Source: Cyathus striatus (lineage: Eukaryota; Basidiomycota; Agaricomycetes; Agaricales; Nidulariaceae). Taken from it: DNA of 64,000 bases. Below are positions 11,472 to 24,985 of the stretch, piece by piece (the first letter of the stretch is position 1; every line of letters begins with the position of its first letter). The stretch spans positions 496,001 through 560,000 of the forward strand of contig JAOVFP010000024.1 of assembly GCA_025738555.1 (NCBI GenBank). Reading direction: 5' to 3'. The translations under genes and the position numbers were made by a program. The notes beneath the pieces were generated by a model. It was given only the letters and a program-made list of their open reading frames with translations. It did no database searches and had not been told where the DNA came from.

Positions 11472-14278
11472 TTATCCAATGTGGCTAACTCCAGATCCTG
11501 ATGGAGATGTAATGTCGTTTATGTCCCAAGTTGACACCGAATTGGCACCAGATGGACCATTGGCTCGCACGGATCCACTTGGAAGATTTTGTTCGTCGAA
11601 ATGCGGACTAATAGGTAAAGGTACGATTGTCTCATGCTCCGAAGGAGATGCGTGCAATGGTTCATCCTTTCGGAAGAGTGTTGTATGTGAAAATGGATAC
11701 AGTGGAACGCCTACCTCAAGAGGCTGTTTTTGTGCTGTCATTCGTACTATTTCCCTCATAAGTCCTTGAAGAAGGCGTTCTTGTCGGGCTATAGTGATGG
11801 ATTTGAGAATATAGATATTTAAGTAGTAGAAGAAGCATACTTCCTATGGGCGACCGCTGTCCATATGCTATCATAGCTAATCTGCATCATTGATGAATTA
11901 TTACAAATACATTTCTAAATCGTAACACATAATATCACGTACCTGAGAACATTAATTTCTCCCCATACTGTAGATTCTCGTTCTGAGTCATTAATCTCAA
12001 TAAAATACTTGCACAGCTGAACTTGCACAACTGCTGCAAGATACCAGCAAATCTAAATATTTACAGCACTCTATCAAGAATATTCATCTTAATAGATATT
12101 GTATGACACGTACTGTGACGAAAGGATGTAGGCGCGTGATGTCCAAAGATGTTTCAGTTAGACGATAATAGGCTGCAAGTATGCAACGTGCCGAATTGAC
12201 GCAACGTGCAGTGGAGACATTAGCTGGATCGGTGAAATCGATATAAGGATTATGAAGTGTAATGGTAGCACTGTAGTGTATCGGTAAATATCAATAAGAT
12301 CTGTGTGATTCAAAAGTTAAGACTTACGCATGAGGAATAATATGTACCATATATAGATCTGTGTCGAGCGAACTACCGTCGGGCGCGTCGGTCACTCCAG
12401 TATTATGCCTATACATCTGAGGAAGATTTGCCAAGAAGTCAAAACTGACAAGTTGATCAAGCCCTTTGAACCCATCAAGGTGAAAAGGATACTGGTTTTT
12501 ACTGGGAGCAGTGGGAGCGCGCAAATTACCACGAACATTGAAATCAGTCACTTTTCCGAATAGCATCACCGCCTTGATTAATAAAAGAAACGAATCCGTA
12601 TACTGCGGTGGATGTCGAATAAAGACGTCTGGGGAGGAAATATCTTGTGGATTGCTAGGTACCGGAGCCTAAAATTCGAATTTAAATGACCGTAAATAAG
12701 TTCAAACCAGATACGTACCTCAGATTCAAAGTCCTCTGTTCTAAGTGGAAACTCGGTTCCCAGATCACGTTCATCAACTGCATGAATCCACCCTCCGACA
12801 GATGCTATGCGATCAAAAATTATTGTCATCCACCACGTACGACGTCTTGATTCCAGATCCCGTAAATCCTTTGGAGGGGCAAGATATGCTCCTGGTGAGT
12901 TGTTTCCGTGGGTGGAAAACGTTCCAGGATAATTTAACCTTAGCGGAATGGCAACTCTAGTTTGGAAGGCCGCGAATATCCAGACTTCAACCCATCGGCC
13001 TTCCTGGTAAAAATACCACGAAAGTAATATGCATGCTTGCATAACTGAGAATATGTCTTCACCGCTCGCCATAGTTTTATCGATATATTGTCGGGTTTTA
13101 CTGGCATGAAACTCGGCAAACTGATCACGCCGTGTACCGTCAGGTAATGTTACGACATTTTGGGGTGACCAGCGAGATGCTGCAGCACACTAATTGTCAT
13201 AGTCAGGTAGAACCTGAGACAATAGAAATATACAACTTACGATAGCATGTAAAATGGCGGAGTGAGGAAAATCAGGGTCTCTGGGTGATAAATGCATCGA
13301 TGCTAGAAATGAAGGGCGATGGAGTACCCTGGAGCCGCACGGATCGCATCTGAAGAAAATATCAATGCTTGGGTAAAATAAGTCTCCGACGGTTGAGAGA
13401 GAATTATAAAGTGACAAACTAGTGATTAAGCGTGGCTGGATCAGGAAGGTCAGGATTCCAACCAGAAAACAAGAGATCCATGAAAGGATCATTACTCGAT
13501 TTCCTTCCAGAGTTGAGCAATTCCGGGCTTCCGCTTTCGCTACGAAAACGCAATTCTGGACTCTCTGAGCCAATTAGATTCATGATTGCGAGAGAGGCAT
13601 GGGGCAATGTTATCCCTCCTTCCTGTAATGTACCACGAGTTGCTTGATTAACGCTCGAGCCTTGATTGGGAGAGGCGGAGCGCGTAGCTATTTGCTCTTG
13701 CAGCCGCGTCTTCAACTGAGCTATGCAAAGGTTAGATCCTTTGGGTCGATAATATTTCCGGAAAACACACAAATTTCATCTTCAAGCTGCCGTATTTTCT
13801 CGACGGGGTCTGTCTCAGGAGCGAGCTTTAAACCTTCAACAGGATCATATGAGCATTGTGGTTCAGTTGGGTGTCTAGGTTCCGTTAAATATGTTAGGCA
13901 ATCAAACAAGCAAGCAAAGAGCATACGCATATCCCACTGGGGCTGGTACACTGATCAGGGCTTGCCATTGCCTGATATTCAATGTGTCAACAAAAACACA
14001 GTAGCTTGAAGTGTTTGACTTACTTGACACAAGTACCACAATGAGGTCTCGCAGCGTCACATTTCTTGTCAGAGCCATAAGATGCATATTGGCGATTTTG
14101 GCTAACATATCACTATGACACTCACTAGCTTTCTTTTTCGGCACGAGCGACAGGCCTACGAAAGCAATACGAAAGCAAATAATAAACATCACATATTCTA
14201 GAGAAATTGCTAAGAACATACTTGATTTCTCCGAAGAGTATTCGGTCTCCCGCTCGTTGTTCCAGCCGTCTTAGGCAT
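11472..14278 (-). CDS. Zn2Cys6 fungal transcription factor with Fungal_trans domain (TF1)
   Basis: Nuclear DNA-binding regulator. ATG 14278 gives MPKTAGTTSGRPNTLRRNQ. Splicing three introns then builds the zinc cluster: ACRSCRKRKL, joined to KCDAARPHCGTCVK, joined to QWQALISVPAPVGYA, joined to HPTEPQC. The spacing is C-x2-C-x6-C-x6-C-x2-C-x23-C, so the final loop is about three times longer than the classical x6-8. A short coiled-coil-like segment follows (DPVEKIRQLEDEICVF), then a Ser/Asn-rich linker. The middle-homology Fungal_trans region runs from IDIFFRCDP..RVLHRPSF (about 13360) through SWYFYQEGRWVEVWIFA to LRDLESRRRTWW (about 12830). The C-terminus is acidic/Ser-rich. It is paralogous to the factor at 47026-50102. 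The target genes cannot be read from the sequence. Confidence 0.85.
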
Positions 14279-16449
14279 AATAAGAACCTTTCCTTGGTGG
14301 CGTACGAGTTAGCACGACGTTGAACTTGGTTGAACTTGAGTAGTAGGAGGATAACAGGAAATGATTGGATGCTTGTCTTGAAGTTTGTCTGCGAAATTAC
14401 AGACTGGATGGGATCAAGCGGTGGAATGGGAAGGCGAGAATAGAACGTAGTGGAAGACGGAGGTAGAAGGAAAGTGAAGCATTCAAGGGAATGTGTACCG
14501 TGCTGGAAGGGATGAGGCTATGTGCGAGAGTTCTCAAAATGACATCTGATCCGACTCACTGTCAGTTGCAGTTGCTTGTAGGTGCCAGTCTCAGATCTTA
14601 AGCGAGATAACTACCAAATGGCCCAAAGCTATCGGAGCCATTTTCCTTAGTACCTACTATACAGTACGTAGCTAAGTCTACTTCCTTCTGACAACTCCTC
14701 AGCAACGGGATGCCTGTAGCGGCTTATCATAGGTATACTAGGATCTATTCTCTCAGGGTTGCAGACTCGTACAACGGGCCTCGCAACCATTGCTAAGTGC
14801 CATGCAAGTACCATGTCGTCTCTTCAAGAATCGGAAGCATACTTGGAGGATAAGTGCACTGTGCAAGAGAAGTAAGCTTCGCTGGCATAAGTACTAGTAG
14901 GTACTAATTAGATATAAATGATGTCGCTTATTGTTTATTTGTATAAATACATATAATTGTATGTGCTTTGCGCAGCTAACAGTTACAGTGAATTGTATCA
15001 TGCGTGACGCAAAGCAATAAATAACTTGCTTAGACTTATACATGTAAAAGTAACGATGTTCTTGTTCAATGTGGTTATTCGCCGGGAAGTCTAAGTAGCC
15101 ATATTCGGGTATGCCTCGACTCTCTACTACTTATTACTACTAATTCATGATGGAAGTACTTAATCTTGCTAACTCATTTAGGTCAATGTTGGGTCAATGA
15201 ACGAAGTAAGTATACTTGTTCCAAAATGATAACTACCATTCAGCGCGGTCCACAAGACGATAAGATAAACTACGACCTGTTTATATCTGTGAGCTAGGTT
15301 TCTGGATAACGATCCTATGAGCGCACAGAATTGTCGCCACCACCCTTCGAGTATGAGGAGCATGTCTGAATTCGGTCAGGTATATACCTTATAATAATGT
15401 ATCAGACAACTTGAACAACATCCAAGCAATACTCCTGTGGTACACACCTTGCCAGGTGCCCAGATTGAGTTGCCCGTTCGTCACAGGAATCATAACGGTG
15501 GGTCCAATGAGCGATGCTTTGGTATGGGAAACACTTAAAACAAAACAACCAAATGTAAATCGCGAGGTTAATGAAGGGATAATGCCACATTACGAGTCAC
15601 TAGTTCATGTGGTTATATAGTTTTCAGTAAAGACAAAACAAATTGTGTACTCAGGCCCTTCATCTGTGTGACGCCAGTTCAGGGATTCTGGGACGATGTT
15701 GTCCAATGCCATGTCCATGTCTACACCGTATTGATATTCGAATTCACGTAAGTAAGGAGACAATTGCACGCTTAAGCCAAGGATTCTTACCTACTCTGAC
15801 ATCTATCCAGGAGAATAAAGAATCATATAAGTCTGTGAACGATTACAATGACTAGGGATTTACTTCACCTTTATCGAAGTTTTCGTTTACCGTCAGAGCT
15901 GCTGATGTGTGCTGTCTTGAACAGTATAAAAGTTTTTATTAGTTGGATATACCAAAATGGCCAGGTGAAGTTACGCACAGAAAAAGATATAACATCCCTA
16001 CCTAATGTAAAGTAAGTACATGTATATCATCATTCAGTACTCAGTATTTGATAGCCTTACTTGGATGCCATGCAGACCTGGCTGCACTTGTGTCAATACC
16101 TCATCGGTAACCAGATGACATCCTTTAGCTCTCTTGGACAACGTGAATGTTTTCTGCCAGCCCATTGAAGTTGCGTAAAATATGATGATAACAGATGATA
16201 GTTGGATGATAAAGCAACCCATCAGTGATCGGATCGTCCACGCTACATTTTACAAACGCGAAACCGTGCGTTCCAAATGCAGGTAAAGTTAACAATAGCA
16301 TTTTCATACTACATATGTACCGACGATACATTTCAGATTATTTGGTGTATACATAGCCAATTCGTAGTGTAAATAACTACAGATCAAAGCAACTTTCCGT
16401 TCATGTATGAATTAAGTCAAATACCGAATAGCAATACTATTTCACTGCA
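14279..16449. other. Intergenic region without a supported gene
   Basis: About 2.2 kb between the TF1 start and the CPSF30 stop. It holds only short unlinked open frames with no recognisable protein. The first few hundred bases upstream of 14278 should include the TF1 promoter. No RNA gene or clear transposon boundary was found. Confidence 0.4.
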
Positions 16450-17518
16450 TTATTCCTCGCCGTATCTTCTAGAGCGCTCTTGTCCTCCACGGTTCCCGGG
16501 TACATTCCTATTACGACAATGGTTTGCGTAGTGACCCTTCTCTCCGCACTATGTCTATTTAGCGAGATATCTATACGAATATAGACCAACTTACTTTGAA
16601 ACACAGAACATCATCCAAGTTACGCCTGGAAGGTACTTGCACACCCGTACCAGGCCCAGCAGCAACGGCTTGGGAGCGGTCAAAGTCTGCATACCTACCA
16701 TAGCCTGGAGGTGGTGGGCCTAAATCTCTTGTTGATGGAGGTTCGGGAGGCTCGTATGCTTTTGCTGGAGGCAAATTAGGCTTTGGGCTATAAGACGACG
16801 ATGAGGCAAAAGGTGAATTTCGATCTTTTTTTGAAAACACTCACTGTCCACGAGCGCAATCGGGGCCCATAGGGCAGAACCCAGTTAGATATAACTGGCA
16901 AGCTACTTTCCGCACATGCTTGCGAGGGCAAGTAGGACCTAGGAGACAGCATTACGCGGACAGCCACAATTGTCTTTGACCGAACATACCGAGCTTACAA
17001 AACCCTCTATTATAGTCAGGACATTCAACTTTTCGCTCTTTAGGATGTGCATACAGACACTCGTCGCCAGCTGAACAATACCCATACTTTGCAAACCACC
17101 AGCATTCGGGCATGCGTCTCAGATTGTACTCGTGCAAAAACTCGCAGGCATCTCCCTTCTTGCAGAGACCCCTTAGCCAATGCTTACAGACGGTAGCGAG
17201 ACGTTCTCGTTCTCGTGGATGAGTAGGAAGCTGGCGTGGTGGCTGGAAATTTAAGGCAGAGGGATTGGTATGGCGAAGGGGACAGTGGAGAGGGCCCAAG
17301 GGGCAGCCGGCGGGGGTCAACGAAAGGCGGCATATCTGATCGTCTAGGAATAATGAGAAAGGTACGAATTGAACGGCGCTGGAGGACCAACCTTTGTCGA
17401 GCCTGACGCCAAGCTCCGATTTAATGTAGTTTTCTGCTGGGAAATTATTCTGATGAAACTGGGGATGTATTATGTCTCGGAGGGCAGAAGGGCCTGCAAG
17501 AGGAGTTGCGGTCGCCAT
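16450..17518 (-). CDS. YTH1: mRNA 3'-end processing factor CPSF30/Yth1: five CCCH fingers and a CCHC knuckle
   Basis: RNA-binding subunit of the cleavage and polyadenylation factor; in this family the fingers recognise the poly(A) signal. ATG 17518 gives MATATPLAGPSALRD. Five CCCH fingers follow in order: ICRLSLTPAGCPLG..CPLRH, then CKHWLRGLCKKGDACEFLH, CWWFAKYGYCSAGDECLYAH, CPDYNRGFCKLGPTCPRKH and CQLYLTGFCPMGPDCARGH. The last two require removal of introns at KLG (about 16930-16980) and at ARGH (about 16800-16855). A Pro-rich linker then leads to a CCHC knuckle, CFK-CGEKGHYANHC, split by one more intron. The C-terminus is GGQERSRRYGEE. The knuckle makes it resemble metazoan CPSF30 more than the shorter yeast Yth1. 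The first finger lies next to another intron (LDK to DDQIC). Confidence 0.95.
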
Positions 17519-17751
17519 TGGGTGGAGTCTGGACAAGAACAAGACAGCTTTGCGCATAATGTTACATAATCAATTGGTTCCCACGGGTCAGGCACCAACG
17601 GAAGCACATTATGTAACTTTAAGAGGGCGTCCCGATCAGGCTCTCACACCATGTTCTGTCTCATCCATGGGCTGAGAATTGGCTGGGAATATGGAATACA
17701 CTGCGGTTGCCCCGTTTTCCCCCTCTGCGTGTATCTTCTGTCTTCGTCATC
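17519..17751. promoter_or_regulatory. Short divergent promoter between CPSF30 and the P450
   Basis: Only 233 bp separate the two start codons, so both promoters must share or abut this stretch. No TATA-like sequence stands out. Confidence 0.4.
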
Positions 17752-19919
17752 ATGTTTCTCTTCTGTCCTCTCGCCCCTACTCTCCTCGTCCTTGCGTTCA
17801 CTTTATTTACTCTCCTGCGCCTTGCTAGAACCTCTCGTCTTGCCAGACTCCCTCTTCCTCCAGGTCCCAGAGGGTTCACCAAACGTGTATTGCCAAATAC
17901 TTACCCGTGGCGCGTTTATGCAAAGTGGAAAGAGCTTTATGGTGATATCTGTTCTTATAAGTTACCAGCGTCCTTGCATTCGCCTAACCATTCACAGGCG
18001 ACATCATTTATATTCACGTATTTGGCAATCCGGTCTTGGTGCTGAATTCAGCCGCTGCAGTGACGGATCTACTTGACAAACGAGGAAGCATATATTCTTC
18101 ACGGCCTGTCAGAACAATGGTTGTCGATCTGTAATTTATTTCCTTTCTGTTTTGTGACTCGTAAGTATCGATGTCCTCATCTTCTCATTGGTTAGAATAG
18201 GTTGGGACTGGATTTTCTCATCCATGCCTTACGGCGAGAGGTGGAAGGTGGGTTTCTTACAATTCTCCTAATATTGTCAAACCTTATAAACTGCCAGCGT
18301 CACCGGAATCTATTCCATAGGCATTTTAAGCCACAGGATTCCTCTCAATACAATGCCTTACAGCTGAAGGAAACACACACTTTGCTAAGAAATTTACTGT
18401 CTTCCCCAGATCAGTTCCGATACTATGCTCGCCGGTAAAATATAGTTATTTATTTTTCCGATAAGGCTTTGCCTCACGAACTGTCAGCACTGCAGCAGCC
18501 ATTATTCTAAATATAACTTATGGACATCAAGTAACTGATCACGGTGACGATTATGTCGCCTTGGCCGACAAGGCCATATCAGGTCTTGCTATGGCTGGTA
18601 TCTTCGGCACATACGTTGTTGTTAGTTTCGATTTTTTTTGTAAACAATTTCACAATTTAATGACACTGCATTTTAGGATTACCTTCCCTGGTTAAAACAT
18701 GTTCCTATATGGTTTCCATTTGCTTCATTCAAGCGACAAGCCCTGTATTGGCGTCGTACAACACAAGAGATGGTGAATAAACCATATGAAATGGTTAAAA
18801 AGCGGTTGGTACGATATCTACTTCAATTTGATAGCCGTAATGGTAATGGAATACGTTTCATATCGTATTTTTTGCAGGCAGAAGGACAGCTGTTCATTGT
18901 TTGGTTAGCAAGGAGCTAGATTTTTTGACAAGCAATCCAAGAGAAGGAGAAGATGAAAATATCATTAAGAACGTTGCGGCCACTGCATATGCTGGTGTGT
19001 ATTTATTCATTGACAATGACACCAATAGCCGTTAGGGTTGACTAATGAATGCTACTAGCTGGTGCCGATACCTCTGTTTCGGCAATTCTATCTTTTTTTC
19101 TGGTCATGGCTACACACCCTACTGCCCAGCGTCAGGCACAGGCAGAGCTTGATCAAATTGTCTGCAATCGACTTCCCACTCTTTCGGATAGAGATGAACT
19201 TCCTTTAATTGTTAGTTTAGTACAGCACATTTGATCACTCTGTCCGCTAACAATCAATTTGCACTGATAGAGAAGTATCTGCTACGAAGTAAGTAGCACC
19301 TCTCATTATGCGATCTCGAAAGGCTAATACACCGTGTACCTAGTTGTTGCGGTGGAATCCAGTAACACCACTGGGGTTAGCCCATTATCTAACTGAACAT
19401 GATGAATATCTAGGTTATCATATTCCAAAAGGTACGACGGTATTGCCTAATGTATGGGCAATCCTTCATGATGAAAACGTATACCCTGCGCCTCTGGAGT
19501 TTAAGCCTGATAGATTTCTTGACCTGGACAAAAATGCTAATGACGGTGTCAATATGAGACCAGATGCTGCCTTCGGTTTTGGGCGCAGGTAAGTTACTCG
19601 CGTCCCGTTTTTGTGATATTGTGTATCATCGTATCCATATAGAATGTGTCCAGGACGTTGGTTTGCTTACGATTTTATTTTTATGGTGGTGGCCTCAGTC
19701 CTTTCTGTGTACGACATAGAAAAGGCTTTGGACAACAATGGAAACCCCATTGAACCAGTCAAAGAATACACTTCTCATCTCTTAAGGTAGGAAGTGAATC
19801 ACATGCACTATCGTTGTAGGCTTACGGATCTTTGTAGCCATCCGAAACCATTTGAATGTCGCATAGTCCCGCGTTCTCCGCAAGCGGAAATACTCATTAG
19901 ACAAACTTGCGAGAATTAA
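17752..19919 (+). CDS. Cytochrome P450 monooxygenase
   Basis: Haem-thiolate monooxygenase of about 510 residues, anchored to the ER by an N-terminal hydrophobic segment (MFLFCPLAPTLLVLAFTLF). A basic stretch and the Pro hinge LPLPPGPRGF follow. The I-helix oxygen-binding motif is AGADTS (about 19060). The K-helix ExxR reads YE-LLRWNP across an intron (about 19298-19343). FKPDRFL lies near 19510. The haem-binding loop is FGFGRR-MCPGRWF, joined across an intron, with the cysteine near 19650. At least eight small introns are needed; the join YYARR to TAAAIIL uses an acceptor near 18488. The family resembles the many fungal P450s annotated as O-methylsterigmatocystin oxidoreductase-like, but the substrate is unknown. 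No biosynthetic cluster surrounds it, and all key motifs are intact. Confidence 0.93.
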
Positions 19920-21323
19920 TGAGTGGAGTAGGAAGACTGGCACGGTCACGTGGTATATACTATATAAGATTAGTCAGCATAGTAGTAGTGCACATTTGTG
20001 GCGGGCAACTTTTTTGCAGTTGGCAAAATTCATGTACTGTATCGTTCTGTATGGAGGCAACGGAGCCCCGAGCGTGACATCAAATTTCGGACTTGAGTTT
20101 AGCAACCAAGGCTAAGTTATGCGTGACAAATGTTAGAGTTAGCAACACTGAACCCAGCCTAGAAGTACCTTTACACAACCTGTAGGCTCATTTTGGCCAG
20201 TACTTATTTTAAATCAACTTACTACGTTTAACAAGCAAGATAGAGAATATATTTGTGCTTTTTCTTGGATTTTTAGCTATTCTTGAAAATTCAGACATTT
20301 ATGTCACGCTCCCCCGCGAAGCAACTGGTCTGCCGTGATGCGTGACAAATGATCGAATTAGCGACACAACGGTTCATACAGAATGATTAGTCTCGATCCA
20401 AAAACGTCCTCGCTTGCGTGGACGGTCTTGTACCAAAGTAGGGGTTTTGACAGGGCAATGTGAAACAAACAAACAAGCACTTATCCGAAATGTAGTGATC
20501 CATTACATAAGCCATCCCATAGTAATTGATGGAGTCAGATTTGAAGTCATTCTTGCATTTAAATGGTACAGATTTGTCTGCACCTTTTGGCACGTATACT
20601 TTTATATGCTAACTATTTATTAATAAAATTTACATAGAATGGTAGCATTCACACTGGGACACATTTCCTCTCTCATAATTCCATGAGCTGGAGTTGAACC
20701 CGAGGCCACAGGTGTGATTTACTTCGTTATTTTACATTGCCCTTCACTTTCCCTACTTTCGTCTAAGCCCCTCTCATGTTTCGTGGTCGGTCTATATCTG
20801 GAATAGACCATGTGAAATCGTGGGAGGGGATTTGATGAGCCTAACAGAATGATACAGTAAATTCGACATCAATAACATTACATATTGGGTACATATATGC
20901 CATCGCAAGATGTAGACAAAATGTAAGCAAAATCCAGTACCATAAATGGAAATAATTTCCATATATAGGAAAACATTTTGCAAATATTTTGCTCATGTTT
21001 CGCAATTGTTTTACCAGTTGCAATATCTAACATTATTGCTGTTGATTTTGCTGGCTGGTGGCAACAGCAAAATAGTTGCCTGCCATCTGTGACATGACCA
21101 ATTGATTTGTAGATACTACCTCAGACAAGGCAGAATCAGGGTAGCATATGGTATAAGCAGATTCATTAAATATCCAGAATGCACACATCAGCAAGCACTG
21201 ATTTTTGTGCATAGTATGTCATAGTTTACAGTCTAATCTTATAGTATCCTACAACATATCTACAAGCTGACAGCATGTTGTAGCATTAGGAGTATTACTA
21301 CTTTAATATGTAGTACTCCATAT
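19920..21323. other. Intergenic region at the left edge of the transposon island
   Basis: No gene is supported. A short imperfect direct repeat (ATGCGTGACAAATG plus a GAATTAGC-like tail) occurs at about 20117 and 20338. From about 20640 the base composition becomes AT-rich and CpG-poor, which marks the transition to repeats. A B-box-like GGGTTCAACTCC on the minus strand near 20690 is discussed among the rejected items. Confidence 0.4.
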
Positions 21324-23030
21324 TAGGGCTGTACACTGTACCATATACGGTATACGGCTGTATAGCTTATGGTCAGGTGACAGTTACAGTTTGCCCGTAA
21401 CTGTACTGTATCAATGAATTTTTTTAGCACAAAAAAACGGTACAGTCTGTAAAACGGTTACGGACGGCCTCATACGGTTATACGGGTAGTAAATGTGTGA
21501 TTTTATTTTTTTGAAGCAGTAATTTGTAAACTTATGTTATCCATATCATTGAATGTATTTATCGGTCTATTATACCAAAGTCAATCATACAAAGAACACT
21601 TACTATTGCACTATTCATGTACGATCTGTTTGCTTGTAGTTTATTTCAAGTTTTCCCATGGTCATTAGTTATTGTCTTCCCAATATATCAAACACCCCTC
21701 GACGCTCTCAATTTCTGTGTATATCTCTTCAATGCTCGACATTTCGACAACACATAGAAAAAGACACATTTAATTAAACATGAGCTCATTCATACATACA
21801 GAGCATTCATAAGCACACCAATACATTCTTGATATTGGCACGTTATGTCAATTATTTCATTGTATTTACTCACTTTTGTTGCTTGAAGTCAATCCACATA
21901 TATATAAATTTGGAAAGCAATTAAATGCAACATGTAGCTAGTTTTTAACTGTATGAATTGCTTATTTTTTTCATCTATGATCTGCCTGGTGCACTCCTAA
22001 CATGTGAGGTTCATTCCTTCAAAATCCATGGAATTTATAATACCACGCATATCCCGTCCAATATTATTCCACCATTCATTATCATAAACTGTAGCACATA
22101 ACTTATTATTCGCGCATGAGACTGCATGTGAAACAGGAGGTGGTTTGAACAAGAAATTGTCTCGAAACTCTTGAATTGAGTTCTGCACTTTAACAGAGTC
22201 AAGGAGATATACAATGTCAAGATCTCTTACATCATCGAGAGTTACCATGGAGATATTGTTAAGTATGGGCACTTTAAAAGCCTCTGCAATCTTCTTGTTC
22301 ATATCTGAGTACTTGCAGTCTTACACGAGAGTTGGAGAACCTTTGCAGAATTTTGATTACCATATTTAACTGCAGCTTGAATACACTGCTTTGCATCTTC
22401 ACTTGCTTTTTGATACCAACTTGTTGGCCATTTTCAAGACAGCAGCCCAATGCCTGAGTCCATAGATTGCTTATCATTCTTACCTGATATATATCATTAC
22501 CCATTTTGAAGTAAGCACCTATGTTCCTCTTAGTATTATTGGAATGTCGAGTGCTGAAGATATTTACACGGATATTGAGAATTGATTGAGAGCGTCAAGA
22601 ATTTGATAATTGGGAAGATGATAATGTATGTTTGTTTCTTTGATAACCATGGGAATATTGTGCTGGGCTATTAGCAAGCATACAGAAGGTACATGTACAG
22701 CAAATAATTAGTATTTTTCATATGATTAGCTTCAGTATAACATTTAAAAAATGCCTAGCTATAGAAATATCATAAGATTATTGAAATGTCAAAAAAGCAA
22801 CAGTATTGTGAATTTTGCTTCACTGGGTTTTTCCCCTATCAGAACTTCATAACATACCATATGACCGTAAACAGCTGTCATATGGCCATATTCATATGGG
22901 AAACATACGGTCGATGGTATGGTCTAATCCATACCATATTGAACCACTGAAAAACCTCACCCAGATGGTATGGCCCGGTAAATACGGTAGCCCATATAGC
23001 TGTATTATATGGTTACGGTGTACAGCCCTA
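21324..23030. mobile_element. hAT-like non-autonomous DNA transposon (1.7 kb) with perfect 8-bp target duplication
   Basis: The ends are TAGGGCTGTACAC and its exact inverse GTGTACAGCCCTA, followed by less perfect, ATACGG-rich subterminal repeats at both ends. The element is flanked by CTCCATAT at 21316-21323 and 23031-23038, an 8-bp target duplication as expected for hAT-type elements. The interior holds only short minus-strand coding-like stretches (around 22000-22500). These contain stops and frame breaks and show no transposase motif that I recognise, so the copy is non-autonomous or decayed. Confidence 0.85.
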
Positions 23031-23330
23031 CTCCATATTACTCTGTAGTATAGGCCAGAGTTAGCTAACATTATATAGCATTGTTACATAAATACATAGT
23101 AATCTATAGTGTATACAGAAGCTAATGTAGTGTTATATAACTTTTATATTTGCTATGTATGTCATAAAAGCACTATATAACTTGTATATAACATTACATA
23201 CCTACATAATACAGTACTACTCAAATGTTGGTCAGCCAATTGTGCACATAGCCCAGTACACCCCCTTTCTGCAATGGGCACCCATTTGGGCATCCCATCA
23301 GATACCTTCCTAATCAGGTAATCTCCCAAT

Positions 23331-24195
23331 GTGTCATATCTGTGACAATACCTGAACCATTGGAGTCAACTCTGAGTTTACTCTGCTTTTTGTACATTTC
23401 CTCCAGTGTCACAGGTGAAAGTTGATTTCACATAAAGACATGAATACAGCTAAATCACTCAAAGATAGGAAAGCAAGCACTTGGAACACCTAATAATACC
23501 TTAACAAACAATACCTAATACTCACTACTATTCCACTATTAATCAGGATAAATCATATACAAAGCAACTAATCAATACACTAACTGTCATGTCCCATTCT
23601 TTTCCACTAGGGACAAGAACCTCAGAGTAGATAGTCTAATAGTGGAGTAACTTGTACAACATTAGTAGGGTGTGTGGAAATAGTGAACAAGTACAGGAGT
23701 AGTGGAATGTTGGCTTCAACTTGTGTGTTGCACCCCTTGGACTTCCAGTTCCATATTTAGAACAAAGTGGAGTAAGTGGCAAAATAGTGGAGTTGGCTCA
23801 AGGCCCAAGTGGGAGAAGGGTGTAAACATAGTTGATTTGAAACTGAAGTATATCTACATTACAAGAGTAGTTTATATAGTAAACTACTTTGTCCGAATGC
23901 ATATGGAGTAATGCCCATGGGTATGTGGCATCCTAGAGATAAGTAAACTCCATAGAATGTAGACCATAGTAAAACTAGTAGTACACCTCTAGATTATAGT
24001 CATAGGAGAAATGGCCGCAGCTGGAGAATGAGGTAGTAATATTAAAGGGAAGGAACAAGTAAACAGTTACAAGTAAACATTAGTAAGGAAGAGTTCGATA
24101 TATAACAAGTATACATAGTCCAGAGGAAATGTACTAAAAGCGGAGTAAACTCAGAGTTGACTCCAATGGTACAGAGATTGTCACAGATATGACAC
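23331..24195. repeat. Repeat bounded by 73-bp inverted repeats, with an LTR-like core
   Basis: Bases 23331-23404 (starting GTGTCATATCTGTGACAA) recur inverted at 24123-24195. Between them, 23585-24122 has TG..CA ends (TGTCATGTCCC to CATAGTCCA). It is homologous, in inverted orientation, to parts of 28236-31154. I could not find a clean target duplication for either unit, so the class is uncertain. CpG is almost absent here. Confidence 0.55.
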
Positions 24196-24740
24196 TAACA
24201 AATAAAGCTACATAAACACTAATAGTTCATTACTAATCAGAACAATTAAATACAAACAAGCAATTACATTACCAGTCTATTACTAATCAAGAAAAACATA
24301 CACAAATACTTAGTCATACTACTAGTCCAGCACTAATCAGAATAACATCATTATATAAACAACTACATCAAGACTAATATGTACAAATAATTATACCCTG
24401 TACAAAATAAGAAGCCTTCAGGTACAAACAAAAGAGCACCATTGTTCTCAAGAGCTATTAATAGCATTTCTATTGTGCTAAATATACCCATTGTCTAAGA
24501 TGCTGACTCATGCATTCTAAATTGGAGAACAATGGAGTAAAAGGATGACTCATGCTTTCCCCAGTTGGAGAACAATGGGAAAGTAGGTGTGAGATATGAT
24601 TAGTCAGCAGGAAGGAAAAGGCATATAAGGAGGAGGAATTTGGCCTGTAGAATTAACAACTTATACCTAGTTTACATTTGTTTGTATCCCTTTGCAGTTG
24701 TAGCACACAACTCTAACCTACTAAATATACAGTCTCCTAC

Positions 24741-24915
24741 CCAGACCCTATGGGGAGTTTCGATCCTAGACAGTACACAGTTCTTAATCCAAGTTATTTG
24801 GGAGAAATACAAAGTTGATTTGATGAACCAATCATATTGTATCACCCAATCATTCCCTTTTTGGAAATAGAAAGCTTTTGAACCTTAATTCAATGAAACT
24901 CCCCATAGGGTCTGG
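24741..24915. mobile_element. MITE copy 1 (175 bp), inverted partner of 25814-25988
   Basis: It begins CCAGACCCTATGGGGAGTTT and ends with the exact inverse of that sequence, giving terminal inverted repeats of about 21 bp. The second copy lies inverted about 0.9 kb downstream. Similarity continues some 20 bp beyond the element on both sides, so the pair looks like an inverted segmental duplication. Confidence 0.75.
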
Positions 24916-24985
24916 CACATAATATATACAAATAGGAGGGTCAAGCTGACTGCTGCAGAGGCCGTCAAGTTCTGAGTCTGAATAG

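Noticed and set aside
14279..16449. Short open frames in the TF1-CPSF30 gap
   Set aside because: All are under about 70 residues, without partners across introns or recognisable similarity.
20640..20740. Minus-strand GGGTTCAACTCC resembling a tRNA T-arm or pol III B box
   Set aside because: No matching acceptor stem, D arm or A box at the expected distance, so neither a tRNA nor a SINE head can be supported.
21990..22510. Possible transposase inside the first hAT-like element
   Set aside because: The pieces lie in different frames with stops and lack recognisable catalytic or dimerisation motifs of hAT enzymes.
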